Counted from the first letter of the stretch, positions 17,812-26,133 are shown. The stretch is DNA of 33,627 nucleotides from Planktothrix tepida PCC 9214 (GCF_900009145.1 NZ_LN889813.1:201129-234755); one strand, 5' to 3'. Numbers and translations are program-made. The notes: generated by a model not told the origin, from the sequence alone.

Positions 17812-17940
17812 CGTTCTGTACCTCATTAACAGCAGTATCTAGTTTAGAGAAAAATTCTGTTATCCGTGATACAGATTATCATTCAAACTGAGATGATTCA
17901 GTTTCATGAGGAATCAGAATTCACCGACAACAGAAACCCA

Positions 17941-17962
17941 TGTAACATTAGTTAATATTACA
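17941..17962. promoter_or_regulatory. Imperfect palindrome, candidate operator
   Basis: TGTAACATTAG and TTAATATTACA form a 22-bp symmetric site (9 of 11 positions pair) about 130 bases upstream of the small protein gene. It does not fit the NtcA consensus GTA-N8-TAC, because its GTA and TAC are 14 bases apart. The rest of the 17827-18068 gap holds only the heptamer array at its right side. Confidence 0.25.
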
Positions 17963-18012
17963 CACATTTTGCCAATTTGGGTCAACAAATGTTGATATAG
18001 TGCTAAACGCTA

Positions 18013-18040
18013 GGGAACAGGGAACAGGGAACAGGGAATA
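18013..18040. repeat. Heptanucleotide STRR: GGGAACA x3 then GGGAATA x1
   Basis: Four perfect 7-bp units lie just beyond the stop codon of the ABC ATPase gene (minus). The same GGGAATA/GGGAACA units form the larger array at 25991-26053, with the block order reversed. Confidence 0.85.
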
Positions 18041-18068
18041 GTAAGCATTTTTCTCTTCCTGGTTCCGT

Positions 18069-18824
18069 TTAAAGCATTTTTTCTAAGAATTGCTTCGCCC
18101 GTTCACAGCCAGGATTTTTAAAGAATTGTTCTGGGGGAGAATCTTCTGCGAGTAACCCACCATCGAGGAATAAAATCCGGTTAGAAACTTCTTTTGCAAA
18201 TGCCATTTCATGAGTAACAATTGCCATTGTAATTCCCGTTTCAGCTAATCCTTTCATAACATCTAAAACCTCTTTCACCATTTCAGGATCAAGGGCGGAG
18301 GTGGGTTCATCCATTAATAAAATATCCGGTTCCATCGCCATAGTCCGGGCGATCGCAACTCGTTGTTTTTGTCCCCCTGAAAGTCGAGAGGGATAAACAT
18401 CGGTTTTATCAGACATTCCGACTTTTTGTAATAACTCGATCCCCAATTGTTTCGCCACAGGTTCAGACAGTTTCTTAACTTTCATAGGTGCATAAGTGAC
18501 ATTTTGCAAGACTGTTAAATGGGGAAATAAATTAAAGTGTTGAAAGACCATCCCCACACGCTGACGAACTTTTAAAATTTCAGCTTTAGGGTCGGTAATT
18601 TCTATCCCATCAATAAAAATATGCCCTGATGTCGGTGTTTCCAGAAGATTTAAACAGCGTAAAAAGGTAGATTTTCCGCAACCCGACGGCCCAATAATAG
18701 AAACTACTTGCCCTTTTTGAATTTCCGTTGAAATCCCTCTTAATACTTTTAAATCTCCAAAAGATTTATACAAACGATCAATTTTAACCGCCGTATTAAC
18801 TGCTGCGTTTGAGTTGGTATTCAA
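18069..18824 (-). CDS. Polar amino-acid ABC transporter ATPase (GlnQ-like)
   Basis: A 251-aa ATPase of the PAAT family that powers uptake of polar amino acids. Motifs in order: Walker [12 protein letters not shown]-loop FQHFNLFPH, signature LSGGQKQR, Walker [12 protein letters not shown] and switch histidine in VTHEMAFA. The [11 protein letters not shown] segment and length are typical of GlnQ/HisP. The start is a TTG at 18824 with GGGGAG nine bases ahead; no ATG is available near the family start. It overlaps the fused binding-protein/permease gene by 29 bases, so the two are one operon and surely one transporter. The precise amino acid cannot be told. Confidence 0.92.
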   Translation of the reverse strand: MNTNSNAAVNTAVKIDRLYKSFGDLKVLRGISTEIQKGQVVSIIGPSGCGKSTFLRCLNLLETPTSGHIFIDGIEITDPKAEILKVRQRVGMVFQHFNLFPHLTVLQNVTYAPMKVKKLSEPVAKQLGIELLQKVGMSDKTDVYPSRLSGGQKQRVAIARTMAMEPDILLMDEPTSALDPEMVKEVLDVMKGLAETGITMAIVTHEMAFAKEVSNRILFLDGGLLAEDSPPEQFFKNPGCERAKQFLEKML

Positions 18825-20379
18825 GTTTATTCGCTCCCCAGGTTAAGGTAATAATCATCAGATAATAAATCACCGCCACGAAAATTAAAGGTTCAAAGTA
18901 AATATACTTTTCAGCCCCAACAATTTGAGCGCGACGTAACAGATCTTCAACGCCAATGACTGAAACTAACGTTGAATCTTTTAACAGGTTGATACTTTCA
19001 TTGACCAAAGCCGGAAGAATGTTTTTTAAGGCTTGAGGTAAAATAATATCTAACATCATGAGTTGATAGTTTACCCCCAAGGCTTCACAAGCTTCTTTTT
19101 GTCCTTTATCAACGGCTTGAATTCCCGCCCGAATGGTTTCGGAAATATAGGCCCCTGAGTTCAGAGAAAAGGTTAATATCCCCGCTTGAAAAGCCGTAAT
19201 ATCATATCCGGTAAGTTGGGGAGTGGCAAAATAAATTAATGTTAATTGTACAAGCAGGGGTGTCCCTCGAAAAATAGAGGTATAACCTTGGGAAAAAATA
19301 TTCAAGGGTTTAATTGTTGAAATCTTAAATAAAGCCAGAATTGTTCCCCAAATAAATCCAAAAAAAGCAGAGACTAAACTAAATTGTAACGTAATAAAAA
19401 TCCCCGCTAAAATATAAGGGATATTGGGAGCAATTTTATTAAAATCTAGTTTTAATCCCTTCCCATGAGGAACTTCAGGGGCTTGGGTCACGACCGGGCG
19501 ATCAAACCATTTCTTTGCCAGTTGCTCAATTTTACCACTGGCTTTCATCTGTTGAATCACTTCGTTAAAAGGTTGAACTAAGGGCGATCCTTTGGGAAAA
19601 GCGATCGCTGATCCAGCTTCTTCTGTATTCGGAACTTCGTTATAAACTAACCCTGGATTTGCGGCAATATACCCTTTAACAATTGTATTTTCTAAAACCC
19701 CAGCATCCAGGCGTTTTGAGTTTAATTCCTGGATAATATCACTGGTTTTATTTAAGGGAACTGCAATCACCCCTTGCCAATTTTTAACCGCTTCCTGTTG
19801 AATTGAACCGAGTTGTACCCCGACTTTTTTGCCTTTTAATTGATCGGGATTTTTATAATTTTTATCTTGCAAACTAACAATAGTATTTTTAGCTTCAAAA
19901 TAGATATCGGAAAATTCTACATTTTTTTTGCGATCAGGAGTCGGTGTCATTCCCGCCATGACGAAATCCGCTCGTTTAGCGGTTAACGCTGGGATTAATC
20001 CATTAAAATCCATCCCCACAACGGTCAGATTATAGCCCAATTGCTTCGTAATATATTCCGCGATATCCACATCAAAGCCAACAATTTTTTCTCCACTGGT
20101 AGCCGTATCTTTAAACTCGTAGGGCGGATAATCTGGGGAGGTTGCCATGACTAAGGTTTTCGTTGTCCCAGAGGGATTTTCCTGGGCAAAAATCTGGGGA
20201 GACTGTCCCATAACAATGCCCCAGATTATTCCTACCATCAGAAACAAAAATAACAAAAATTTAAAGGGTTTTGTTGCAATCATGCTTTGGTTAAATCGAT
20301 TAAAAACCGTTATTGTGATTAGATTTAATTTCAGCCTATTAACTGAGAAAATTCTGTAAAATTTGATCCTTTTTTTCAT
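18796..20379 (-). CDS. Fused amino-acid-binding protein and permease (GlnH-GlnP type)
   Basis: About 527 aa. An N-terminal membrane helix or signal anchor ([17 protein letters not shown]) is followed by a family 3 solute-binding domain (about 60-290, starting [15 protein letters not shown], with [10 protein letters not shown] and the [14 protein letters not shown] segment). Then comes a HisM-type permease domain with several helices and the EAA loop [24 protein letters not shown]. The fusion tethers the binding protein to its permease, so the encoded polypeptide plus the downstream ATPase make a complete importer. The frame extends to 20421, but ATG 20379 has AAAGG seven bases ahead. A further internal ATG at 20283 begins closer to the signal but has no ribosome site. 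Confidence 0.92.
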   Translation of the reverse strand: MKKRIKFYRIFSVNRLKLNLITITVFNRFNQSMIATKPFKFLLFLFLMVGIIWGIVMGQSPQIFAQENPSGTTKTLVMATSPDYPPYEFKDTATSGEKIVGFDVDIAEYITKQLGYNLTVVGMDFNGLIPALTAKRADFVMAGMTPTPDRKKNVEFSDIYFEAKNTIVSLQDKNYKNPDQLKGKKVGVQLGSIQQEAVKNWQGVIAVPLNKTSDIIQELNSKRLDAGVLENTIVKGYIAANPGLVYNEVPNTEEAGSAIAFPKGSPLVQPFNEVIQQMKASGKIEQLAKKWFDRPVVTQAPEVPHGKGLKLDFNKIAPNIPYILAGIFITLQFSLVSAFFGFIWGTILALFKISTIKPLNIFSQGYTSIFRGTPLLVQLTLIYFATPQLTGYDITAFQAGILTFSLNSGAYISETIRAGIQAVDKGQKEACEALGVNYQLMMLDIILPQALKNILPALVNESINLLKDSTLVSVIGVEDLLRRAQIVGAEKYIYFEPLIFVAVIYYLMIITLTWGANKLEYQLKRSS

Positions 20380-20583
20380 TTTATTACCTTTAATAGCAAA
20401 TCTGGGCTCAACACAATACAAATTATTGTTAAAAAGTCAAGGAGAATTAAAAAGAAATCAAAGCAATCTTCAAAGATAAATTCGGGACGGAGATGAAGTT
20501 TGAGTTGACTGATGATCCAATCTTCACTTACCATAATAAATGAGAGATCTAGCTTAATCAGTACAACAGGAGAAAAATCGTTA

Positions 20584-21123
20584 ATGCAGCATCGAGGTGT
20601 GACGGTATGGTTTACAGGTTTGAGTGGTGCCGGAAAAACAACCATTAGCCGAGCGGTCGCTGAGATCCTTCAACAGAAGCAATGTAAACTCGAAATATTA
20701 GATGGAGATATTGTTCGGGAAAACCTCACCAAAGGTTTAGGATTTAGTAAAGCAGATCGGGATGAAAATATCCGTCGTATCGGCTTTGTTGCCCATCTAT
20801 TAACCCGAAATGGGGTGATTGTCCTGGTTTCAGCTATCTCTCCCTACCGAGAAATTCGGGAAGAAGTCCGCGAAAAAATCGGTGATTTTGTAGAAGTCTA
20901 TGTTAATGCACCCTTAACGGTTTGTGAAGATCGAGATGTCAAAGGGTTGTATAAAAAAGCAAGAGCCGGGGAAATTAAAGGCTTTACAGGAATTGATGAT
21001 CCTTACGAAGCCCCAACAAACCCAGAAATTGAATGTCATACCGATCAAGAAGATTTATCCGAAAGTATTGCTAAAGTTCTGCAAAAACTAGCCGAGTTAG
21101 GCTATATCTCCAATGAGGATTGA
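20584..21123 (+). CDS. cysC: Adenylyl-sulfate (APS) kinase
   Basis: A 179-aa enzyme that makes PAPS from APS and ATP in sulfate assimilation. It shows the P-loop GLSGAGKTT (12-20), DGDIVRENLTKGLGFSKADRDENIRR for APS binding, and VSAISPYR with S86 at the phosphoserine position. A later segment, VYVNAPLTVCEDRDVKGLYKKARAGEIKGFTGIDDPYEAP, is typical. The open frame begins at 20512, but the family starts at MQHRGVTVWFTGLSG. ATG 20584 has GGAG 11 bases ahead, a slightly long spacing. The gene is divergent from the amino-acid transporter across a 204-base gap in which I see no convincing promoter: a TTGACT at 20505 and CATAAT at 20532 are 21 bases apart. Confidence 0.96.
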   Translation: MQHRGVTVWFTGLSGAGKTTISRAVAEILQQKQCKLEILDGDIVRENLTKGLGFSKADRDENIRRIGFVAHLLTRNGVIVLVSAISPYREIREEVREKIGDFVEVYVNAPLTVCEDRDVKGLYKKARAGEIKGFTGIDDPYEAPTNPEIECHTDQEDLSESIAKVLQKLAELGYISNED

Positions 21124-21148
21124 CCGTTAACAATTGACGGTTGACTGT
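21121..21148. repeat. Degenerate heptamer repeat after cysC
   Basis: TGACCGT, TAACAAT, TGACGGT and TGACTGT follow each other with a strict 7-bp period, starting at the cysC stop codon. They look like a decayed STRR array. CCGT and ACGG within it can also pair. Confidence 0.4.
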
Positions 21149-21181
21149 TAGGATAAAAAAGAATCGATTGGGTAATGGCTT

Positions 21182-21985
21182 ATGAACATCTCTGGGATGA
21201 AACAAGAAGTTTATCGGTGGTCACGGTTATGGATCAGTACGGTCTTGATGGTGGCGATCGCCTTGACGAGTTGTTCACAACCCGCCCAGTCGGATCAAAC
21301 GGTGAAAGTGAGTCCTGAACTGGAAAAACAAATCCTGCAAGTGATTCGAGCGCATCCAGAAGTCATTTTAGAATCCGTTCAAGCGTATCAACAACAACAG
21401 GACGGCCAACTGCAACAGGCGCGACAAGCGTTCCTCGACCAGATGAAAACGAATCCTAAAGCCATTATTGGAAGCTCTCCCGCCACAGGTGCAGCGGCTC
21501 AAAATATTGTTCTGGTGGAGTTTTCCGACTTTCAATGTCCCTTCTGTGCCCGCGCTCACCAAACCATCCAACAGTTCATGAAGGCTCACCAAGATCAGGT
21601 GACGCTGGTTTATAAGCATTTTCCCTTAACTCAGATTCATCCTCAAGCCTTAAACGCGGCGAAAGCATCCTGGGCGGCTCAACAACAAGGAAAATTCTGG
21701 GAATACCAAAATGCCTTGTTTACTCAGCAAGATCAATTAGGAGAACAATTGTATGTTGCGATCGCCAAACAGTTAAACCTGAATCTGGATCAATTCAACC
21801 GCGATCGCCAAAGCCCACAAGCCCAAGCCGCTCTTCAAAAAGATATCCAATTAGCAGAAAGTTTGGGAATTTCGGGAACCCCTTTCTTTATCATGAATGG
21901 TGAAACCTTCTCTGGCGCAGTGGAATTATCCGAAATGGAAAAAGTCTTAGCGACCGTCCAAGCATCCAAAGGTCAGAAAAACTAA
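21182..21985 (+). CDS. DsbA-like thiol oxidoreductase, lipoprotein
   Basis: A 267-aa exported protein. The N-terminus has a hydrophobic helix ending in a lipobox, ALTSC, with C31 as the lipidated residue. A helical linker rich in Q follows, then a thioredoxin-fold DsbA domain (about 105-260) with active site C119-P-F-C122 in FSDFQCPFC and the cis-proline loop SGTPFFIMNG. It probably forms or shuffles disulfides on the outer face of the plasma membrane. This DsbA branch (DSBA-like thioredoxin, BdbD/ScoA-like) is common in cyanobacteria. A second ATG at 21197 is possible. It follows cysC by 58 bases and precedes the acyltransferase by 30, so co-transcription is plausible but the functions are not linked. 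Confidence 0.88.
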   Translation: MNISGMKQEVYRWSRLWISTVLMVAIALTSCSQPAQSDQTVKVSPELEKQILQVIRAHPEVILESVQAYQQQQDGQLQQARQAFLDQMKTNPKAIIGSSPATGAAAQNIVLVEFSDFQCPFCARAHQTIQQFMKAHQDQVTLVYKHFPLTQIHPQALNAAKASWAAQQQGKFWEYQNALFTQQDQLGEQLYVAIAKQLNLNLDQFNRDRQSPQAQAALQKDIQLAESLGISGTPFFIMNGETFSGAVELSEMEKVLATVQASKGQKN

Positions 21986-22015
21986 CCTTTCACCCCGAAC
22001 TATTGAAACAAGCGC

Positions 22016-22675
22016 GTGAATCAAGAATTTGCATCTGTTGTGAGAAGCCGTGAACCCCTGTCCAGTTTGATTTTGTATCACTTGTTTAAGTGGTCAGTGG
22101 TCAGCCCGATGCTGCATCTCTATTTTCAAGGTCGGATTTATCATGCAGATCGGGTTCCCCTCGCGGGGCCATTAGTGGTGGTCAGTAACCATGCGAGTGA
22201 TTTTGACCCTCCTCTACTTTCTAGCTGTATGGGGCGTCCCGTTTCCTATATGGCAAAAGAGGAATTATTTGAAGTTCCCGTTTTGAAACAGGCAATTTCC
22301 CTATATGGGGCTTATCCCGTTAAACGGGGTTCACCCGATCGCAGCGCCATTCGTGCAGCCTTACAACAGTTAGAGAAGGGTTGGGCTACAGGAGTCTTTT
22401 TACAGGGAACTCGCACCCTGGATGGTCGGATTACAGAGCCTAAATTAGGGGCGGCTTTAATTGCTGCTAAAGCGAAAGTGCCTTTATTGCCCGTGTGTTT
22501 ATGGGGAACTCACGCGATTGTGAATAAAGGTTCCTATCTACCTCGACCTACCCCCGTAACCGTTCGGGTCGGCCATTTAATCCCACCTCCTGATTCTACG
22601 GATCGGGACGAATTATTAACCCTAACTCAGAACTGTGCTGATGAAATTAATGCACTGCATGATTTAGGACGTTAA
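22016..22675 (+). CDS. PlsC-like 1-acyl-glycerol-3-phosphate acyltransferase
   Basis: A 219-aa acyltransferase of the PlsC/LPLAT family, which acylates lysophosphatidic acid or a related acceptor at the membrane. The catalytic HX4D box is intact as H59-ASDF-D64 in VVSNHASDFDPP. The second block is YPVKRGSPDRSAI and the last is VPLLPVCLWGTHAI. The third block, usually FPEGTR, reads FLQGTR (128-133), losing the conserved proline and acid. The start is a GTG at 22016; no ATG comes before the family's N-terminal segment (REPLSSLILYHLFKWSVVSP). Cyanobacteria have several such paralogs; the acyl donor and acceptor cannot be told. Confidence 0.88.
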   Translation: MNQEFASVVRSREPLSSLILYHLFKWSVVSPMLHLYFQGRIYHADRVPLAGPLVVVSNHASDFDPPLLSSCMGRPVSYMAKEELFEVPVLKQAISLYGAYPVKRGSPDRSAIRAALQQLEKGWATGVFLQGTRTLDGRITEPKLGAALIAAKAKVPLLPVCLWGTHAIVNKGSYLPRPTPVTVRVGHLIPPPDSTDRDELLTLTQNCADEINALHDLGR

Positions 22676-22701
22676 TCAGTTATCAAGTATCCGCATTATC
22701 A

Positions 22702-22729
22702 GTAATTCGTAATTCGTAATTCGTAATTT
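22702..22729. repeat. Heptanucleotide STRR: GTAATTC x3 then GTAATTT
   Basis: Four 7-bp units lie in the 65-base gap between the acyltransferase and DUF2288 genes and end 11 bases before the DUF2288 ATG. They would sit in its leader. Confidence 0.8.
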
Positions 22730-22740
22730 GTCAATTTTTT

Positions 22741-23052
22741 ATGGAAACTGAATCTTTAAAAGACCAACTGACCGAAAATCTGGATGAAGCAGAATGGGAT
22801 TGGTTAACTCCTCATGTGGAACGAGAAGTTGTGATTGTTGTAGAACCCCAACTCGATTTATTAGCAGTGGGAGAAGCAATCGCTTTAGATAATACGGCTT
22901 CGGTACAACATTGGATTAGTGAACAACTGATTTCTAAACCCTCTCCAGAGCGGATTTCTGAATGGAATGATCAGCCGAAAAAAAGATTTCAAGCGTTAAT
23001 TGTGCAACCGTTTGTGTTAGTTCAAGAAATGAAGGCTGAGGGTGAAGGTTAA
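22741..23052 (+). CDS. DUF2288 family protein
   Basis: A 103-aa acidic soluble protein. The pattern WDWLTPHVEREVVIVV, LDLLAVGEAIALDN, VQHWIS and FQALIVQPFVLVQEM fits my recollection of DUF2288, a short family of unknown function in cyanobacteria and some proteobacteria. No cysteine or metal motif is visible. The ATG at 22741 directly follows an AT-rich run, with no clear Shine-Dalgarno. It is the last plus-strand gene before the convergent nucleosidase-like gene, whose stop is only 6 bases away. No function can be assigned. Confidence 0.75.
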   Translation: METESLKDQLTENLDEAEWDWLTPHVEREVVIVVEPQLDLLAVGEAIALDNTASVQHWISEQLISKPSPERISEWNDQPKKRFQALIVQPFVLVQEMKAEGEG

Positions 23053-23058
23053 ACTTTT

Positions 23059-23760
23059 TTAAACCCTGGTTAATGTCCCCAATTTTTGAGTCACTTGTTG
23101 TAAAATATGAAGACTTTTTAACCCACTACGAATCAGTTGTAATGCCTGAATCGGATGTTGTACCATGACCTTCAGTAAGGGTAATTTTTTTAATTGTCCG
23201 TTGGTATCAATTACAGTCGTTAAGTCGGGTAAATTTTGATAGCAATCATCACTAACCACCCGCACCATTGCCACTTTAATTCCTACTTTTGTTAACAGTT
23301 CTAATATAATTGTGCCTTCCATATCCACGACTTCAGCAGAATACCGTTGACCTAATTTTTGTTTTTCAACGGCCGTCGTAATCACCTGTTCGCTGGTTAA
23401 TCCACAAACTAAATGAGCAGGAATGAAGTGCTGGTGTAACGCCAAAGTTAAGTCAATATCACAACAATGTTGACTTGCACCTGGAGAAATTAAAGGTAAA
23501 CAGTTTTTATAAATAACAATATCTCCGATGTGTAGATCGGGTGATAAACTTCCACACAATCCTAGAACTAAAACTTGTATTGAGGACTGACTTTTAACTG
23601 CGTCTGATGTCAGCAATTCTTGTAAATAAACCGTTAAAGATTGAGAGCCAATGGGAATCGGAATCACTTGCATAAACGAGGATTGAATTTTCTGTAATCC
23701 TCGGATAACGGCTTGATATTCTTGACCTTGAGGAACCAGAATAAAATTAAATGGCTGCAT
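23059..23760 (-). CDS. Nucleoside phosphorylase / MTA-SAH nucleosidase family protein
   Basis: A 233-aa protein of the PNP/UDP phosphorylase superfamily. It opens with FNFILVPQGQEYQAV, has VLVLGLCGSLSPDLHIGDIVIY as the phosphate/base loop region, and the ribose-binding VDMEGTIILELL with the conserved Met-Glu pair. RVVSDDCYQNLPD near the end carries the catalytic Asp position. It would cleave a purine nucleoside, by phosphorolysis or hydrolysis. The glycine-poor N-terminus differs from standard MTA/SAH nucleosidase, so a special substrate (for example adenosylhopane, as for HpnG) is conceivable but unproven. It is followed by the DUF2288 gene tail-to-tail; IS copy 2 lies 113 bases upstream of its ATG. 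Confidence 0.72.
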   Translation of the reverse strand: MQPFNFILVPQGQEYQAVIRGLQKIQSSFMQVIPIPIGSQSLTVYLQELLTSDAVKSQSSIQVLVLGLCGSLSPDLHIGDIVIYKNCLPLISPGASQHCCDIDLTLALHQHFIPAHLVCGLTSEQVITTAVEKQKLGQRYSAEVVDMEGTIILELLTKVGIKVAMVRVVSDDCYQNLPDLTTVIDTNGQLKKLPLLKVMVQHPIQALQLIRSGLKSLHILQQVTQKLGTLTRV

Positions 23761-23890
23761 CCTTCACCGTGATGATTTTAGTCTCAACATTTGCTATATT
23801 AAAATAACAAATAACTCAAAAACAAGACTATTAATCCTACATCATTTAGTTCAGACTTAGGATGCTATTTTACAATAACCGTATTCAAAG

Positions 23891-23911
23891 CCCACGTCTT
23901 TCAAGCGTGGG
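23891..23911 (+). repeat. Left-end subterminal hairpin of IS copy 2
   Basis: CCCACG and CGTGGG around a 9-base loop, identical to copy 1. The second hairpin CCGCCT-tt-AGGCGG is at 23923-23936. Confidence 0.7.
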
Positions 23912-23944
23912 ATGTAGAATACCCGCCTTTAGGCGGAGTGAAGG

Positions 23945-24343
23945 CTAGTGAGAGTTTTGGTTAGCAATATACTTTTTGATAGTTTCACTAGAAACAGAAC
24001 CAGCCGTCCCACAATAATAGCTTCGACTCCACAAAGAAGGTAGTTTAAGTAAATGAGGAAATTCTTTTCTTAATATTCTTGATGATGCCCCTTTGATTCT
24101 GAACATAATTTGATGTGGAGCAATCAAAGGGTGACAACTAATAAATAAATGCACATGATCAGGCATTATCTCCAGAGCTAGGACATCACATTCTAGCTCT
24201 TTTGCTTTTTGGTAGATAATTTCCTCTAATCTTCTGCTCACTCCGTTAACCAACACCCTTTTCCTCCTTTTTGGGCAAAAGACAAAATGATAGTTGATCA
24301 GACTAACTGATGTGTTTTTTCTTCTATATTGATTTTCTGTCAT
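23945..24343 (-). CDS. tnpA: IS200/IS605 TnpA, Y1 HUH transposase (copy 2)
   Basis: Identical 132-aa protein to copy 1, with HVH at 63-65 and catalytic Y125. No mutation separates the copies, so either could mobilise both. Transcribed leftward toward the nucleosidase-like gene's promoter region. Confidence 0.95.
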   Translation of the reverse strand: MTENQYRRKNTSVSLINYHFVFCPKRRKRVLVNGVSRRLEEIIYQKAKELECDVLALEIMPDHVHLFISCHPLIAPHQIMFRIKGASSRILRKEFPHLLKLPSLWSRSYYCGTAGSVSSETIKKYIANQNSH

Positions 24344-24378
24344 TGTCGATACACACGATTCATCAACCTTATGTTATC

Positions 24379-25605
24379 ATGGATGACATGACAAAAATAA
24401 CTCGGACGATTAAATTGAAATTCGTGGATCTCAACCGTTGTAAAGCTCAGGTGTTTGAGCAAATGACGGCAGAAAACACACGGGTTGCCAACAAGCTGTT
24501 GTCATTGCCGATTAAAGAACGGCGTAAAATGACAACAGCTAAAATTATGTCCGAGTTAAAATCTGCCCTTGTTAACCAAGTAATCCGACATACCACATCA
24601 CCCACAGGTCGTAAAACCAAACAATATAAAGTTCTTCCTGTGGAAGTTAACAACCAAAACTGGAAGTTAACCCTAAAAGGGAATACTTATTCAATTAGTT
24701 TTCCAACCCTTAAAGGTGAAAAAAGAATTCCCATTGAAGTTGCATCTCCCCATTGGCAACCTGTTTTAGACGGATTGTTAGAGGGAACAATTCAAGGGGG
24801 TTCTTTTAAATTAATTAAACATCGAAATAAGTGGTATGCCTATCTGTCAATTACTGAGGATGTTCCAGAAGTTAAGACGGAGAAAAGATTAGGATGTGAC
24901 CGAGGACAGAATAATTTAGCGGTAGTTGCACCTAAACAGGGTTTTGGTAAGTTCTTTAATGGTCAAAGCGTTAAGCATCGGAGACGTTATTTTCAACAAC
25001 GAAGAAAACAACTTCAAGAAGCTAAAAAGTTTCGAGCATTAAAGAAATGGGACAAAAAAGAACGACGATGGATGGATGCAATCAATCATACAATCAGCCG
25101 TCGAATTGTTCGTTTTGCCGAATACCATAATGCTGATGTTGTTATTGAGGATTTAGAAGGATGTCGAAGCACAATGAAACAGAGCCAAAAATCTCGTTCT
25201 GATTCCGGTGAATCTCGACATAATTGGTCTTATTATTCTTTGGAACAGAAACTTAATTATAAGTTGGCTCTTAAAGGATTGAAATTAATTAAAAGACCTG
25301 CGCCATACACTTCCAAATCCTGTTCAACCTGTGGTTTTATTGGTAAAAGAAATCGACATGATTTCAATTGCCCTAATGGTCACTACCATAACTCTGATTT
25401 GAATGCTGCGAAAAACCTAGCTCAATGGGACGGTTTTTCTTGTCAGTTAGACCTACAGAGAGATGCTTCTGTAATGGATTCATCCGGTTTAACTGATGGG
25501 GTGCTTGGCACACCCCTGAACTCGGTGAATACAGTCAAACAAGAGTATATTCAACTGTCTCTGCTTGACTGGACTAGATACGAGAATCCCACCCCTTTAG
25601 CGTAG
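24379..25605 (+). CDS. tnpB: TnpB RNA-guided nuclease (copy 2)
   Basis: Identical to the copy 1 protein: RuvC residues D174, E257 and D340 are intact, and the zinc finger has the same CPNGH variant. The start is placed at ATG 24379 by the same reasoning, ignoring the in-frame extension back to 24310. The stop again lies in the right-end hairpin loop. What differs is the DNA after the tip (25626-25645), which would give this copy a different guide from copy 1. Confidence 0.93.
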   Translation: MDDMTKITRTIKLKFVDLNRCKAQVFEQMTAENTRVANKLLSLPIKERRKMTTAKIMSELKSALVNQVIRHTTSPTGRKTKQYKVLPVEVNNQNWKLTLKGNTYSISFPTLKGEKRIPIEVASPHWQPVLDGLLEGTIQGGSFKLIKHRNKWYAYLSITEDVPEVKTEKRLGCDRGQNNLAVVAPKQGFGKFFNGQSVKHRRRYFQQRRKQLQEAKKFRALKKWDKKERRWMDAINHTISRRIVRFAEYHNADVVIEDLEGCRSTMKQSQKSRSDSGESRHNWSYYSLEQKLNYKLALKGLKLIKRPAPYTSKSCSTCGFIGKRNRHDFNCPNGHYHNSDLNAAKNLAQWDGFSCQLDLQRDASVMDSSGLTDGVLGTPLNSVNTVKQEYIQLSLLDWTRYENPTPLA

Positions 25606-25618
25606 CGCAGGGGTGGGA
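25587..25618 (+). repeat. Right-end hairpin of IS copy 2, likely part of the TnpB guide RNA
   Basis: Same 10-bp perfect stem and 12-base loop as copy 1. The expected guide follows the tip at about 25626-25645 and covers the 3' end of the zinc-ribbon gene. Confidence 0.7.
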
Positions 25619-25633
25619 GTGTCAACATTCCAC

Positions 25634-25810
25634 TTAGACTACTGCTAATTTTTTAACGGTTTTTTCAAGAGATGCGGTATACTTCAGAATCGAAGCCTGA
25701 GTCGCAGTTAAATCGGGCATTTCTTGCCAACAGTGGCGACACCGCCAAAACAGATGACCTCGATGAAAGTGTCGCAGCATCGGATGAGTACAACAGGGAC
25801 AGTTTGGCAT
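25634..25810 (-). CDS. 58-aa zinc-ribbon protein
   Basis: A short minus-strand gene beginning MPNCPCCTHPMLRHF and ending KKLAVV. It has two CxxC knuckles, C4-P-C-C7 and C24-R-H-C27, the pattern of a small zinc ribbon, separated by a basic and aromatic stretch (RHFHRGHLFWRC). A short helical tail follows. I recall similar short proteins in cyanobacterial genomes but cannot name a function; nucleic-acid binding or a protein-protein role are both open. The ATG is at 25810 with no strong ribosome site. IS copy 2 ends 8 bases beyond its stop, so coding is intact but any terminator was displaced. Confidence 0.7.
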   Translation of the reverse strand: MPNCPCCTHPMLRHFHRGHLFWRCRHCWQEMPDLTATQASILKYTASLEKTVKKLAVV

Positions 25811-26133
25811 AAACGTTTATTAAACCTCATGAAAAGGGATAAGGGATCAATTACCCGCCTGGGAAGTAAGTTTTAAAACAGGATTAAAATAATGATTTGA
25901 CAATAAAAAACAAATTTGAAGAACTTTTGAAGATTTGGCAAATTCGGAAAACTGTAATAAATCTATACATTTTGAATAAAAAATATAGCAGGGAATAGGG
26001 AATAGGGAATAGGGAATAGGGAATAGGGAACAGGGAACAGGGAACAGGGAACAGGGAGGAAAAGATTTCTCTGTTTACGTTTTAGCATCAGTCTATGTCC
26101 TAACACCCCCGGCGCGACTGCTATCAATCAAAT
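25811..26133. other. Gene-free stretch (323 bp) holding a large heptamer array
   Basis: The first 180 bases, AT-rich, lie upstream of the zinc-ribbon gene and should hold its promoter, but I see no convincing -35/-10 pair. The array at 25991-26053 follows, then about 80 unremarkable bases to the end of the diguanylate cyclase gene. No open frame of note was seen. Confidence 0.6.
25991..26053. repeat. Heptanucleotide STRR: GGGAATA x5 then GGGAACA x4
   Basis: Nine perfect 7-bp units in two homogeneous blocks, followed by a decayed unit GGGAGGA. Blocks of identical variants suggest growth by slippage or unequal exchange after single-base changes. Confidence 0.9.

Larger units (their letters stand above)
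23874..25625 (+). mobile_element. IS200/IS605-family element, IS608-like, copy 2 (1752 bp)
   Basis: Same length, orientation and ends as copy 1 at a constant offset of 19444 bases. It is preceded by TTAC (23870-23873) and ends in TCAA (25622-25625). All proteins are identical, and by eye the DNA is too, so the two copies separated very recently. It is inserted in a gap, with its right tip 8 bases from the stop codon of the zinc-ribbon gene, and breaks no gene that I can see. Confidence 0.95.

Noticed and set aside
17941-17962. Possible NtcA nitrogen-control site (GTA...TAC)
   Set aside because: GTA and TAC are 14 bases apart rather than 8.
20505-20537. Possible sigma-70 promoter for cysC (TTGACT and CATAAT)
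   Set aside because: The spacing is 21 bases, too long for a normal promoter.
23059-23760. Firm assignment as MTA/SAH nucleosidase or HpnG
   Set aside because: Superfamily motifs are present, but nothing visible fixes the substrate and no hopanoid or methionine-salvage genes are near.
25991-26053. Regular repeats that could suggest a CRISPR array
   Set aside because: Units are 7 bp, contiguous and without spacers, and there are no cas genes. This is an STRR array.
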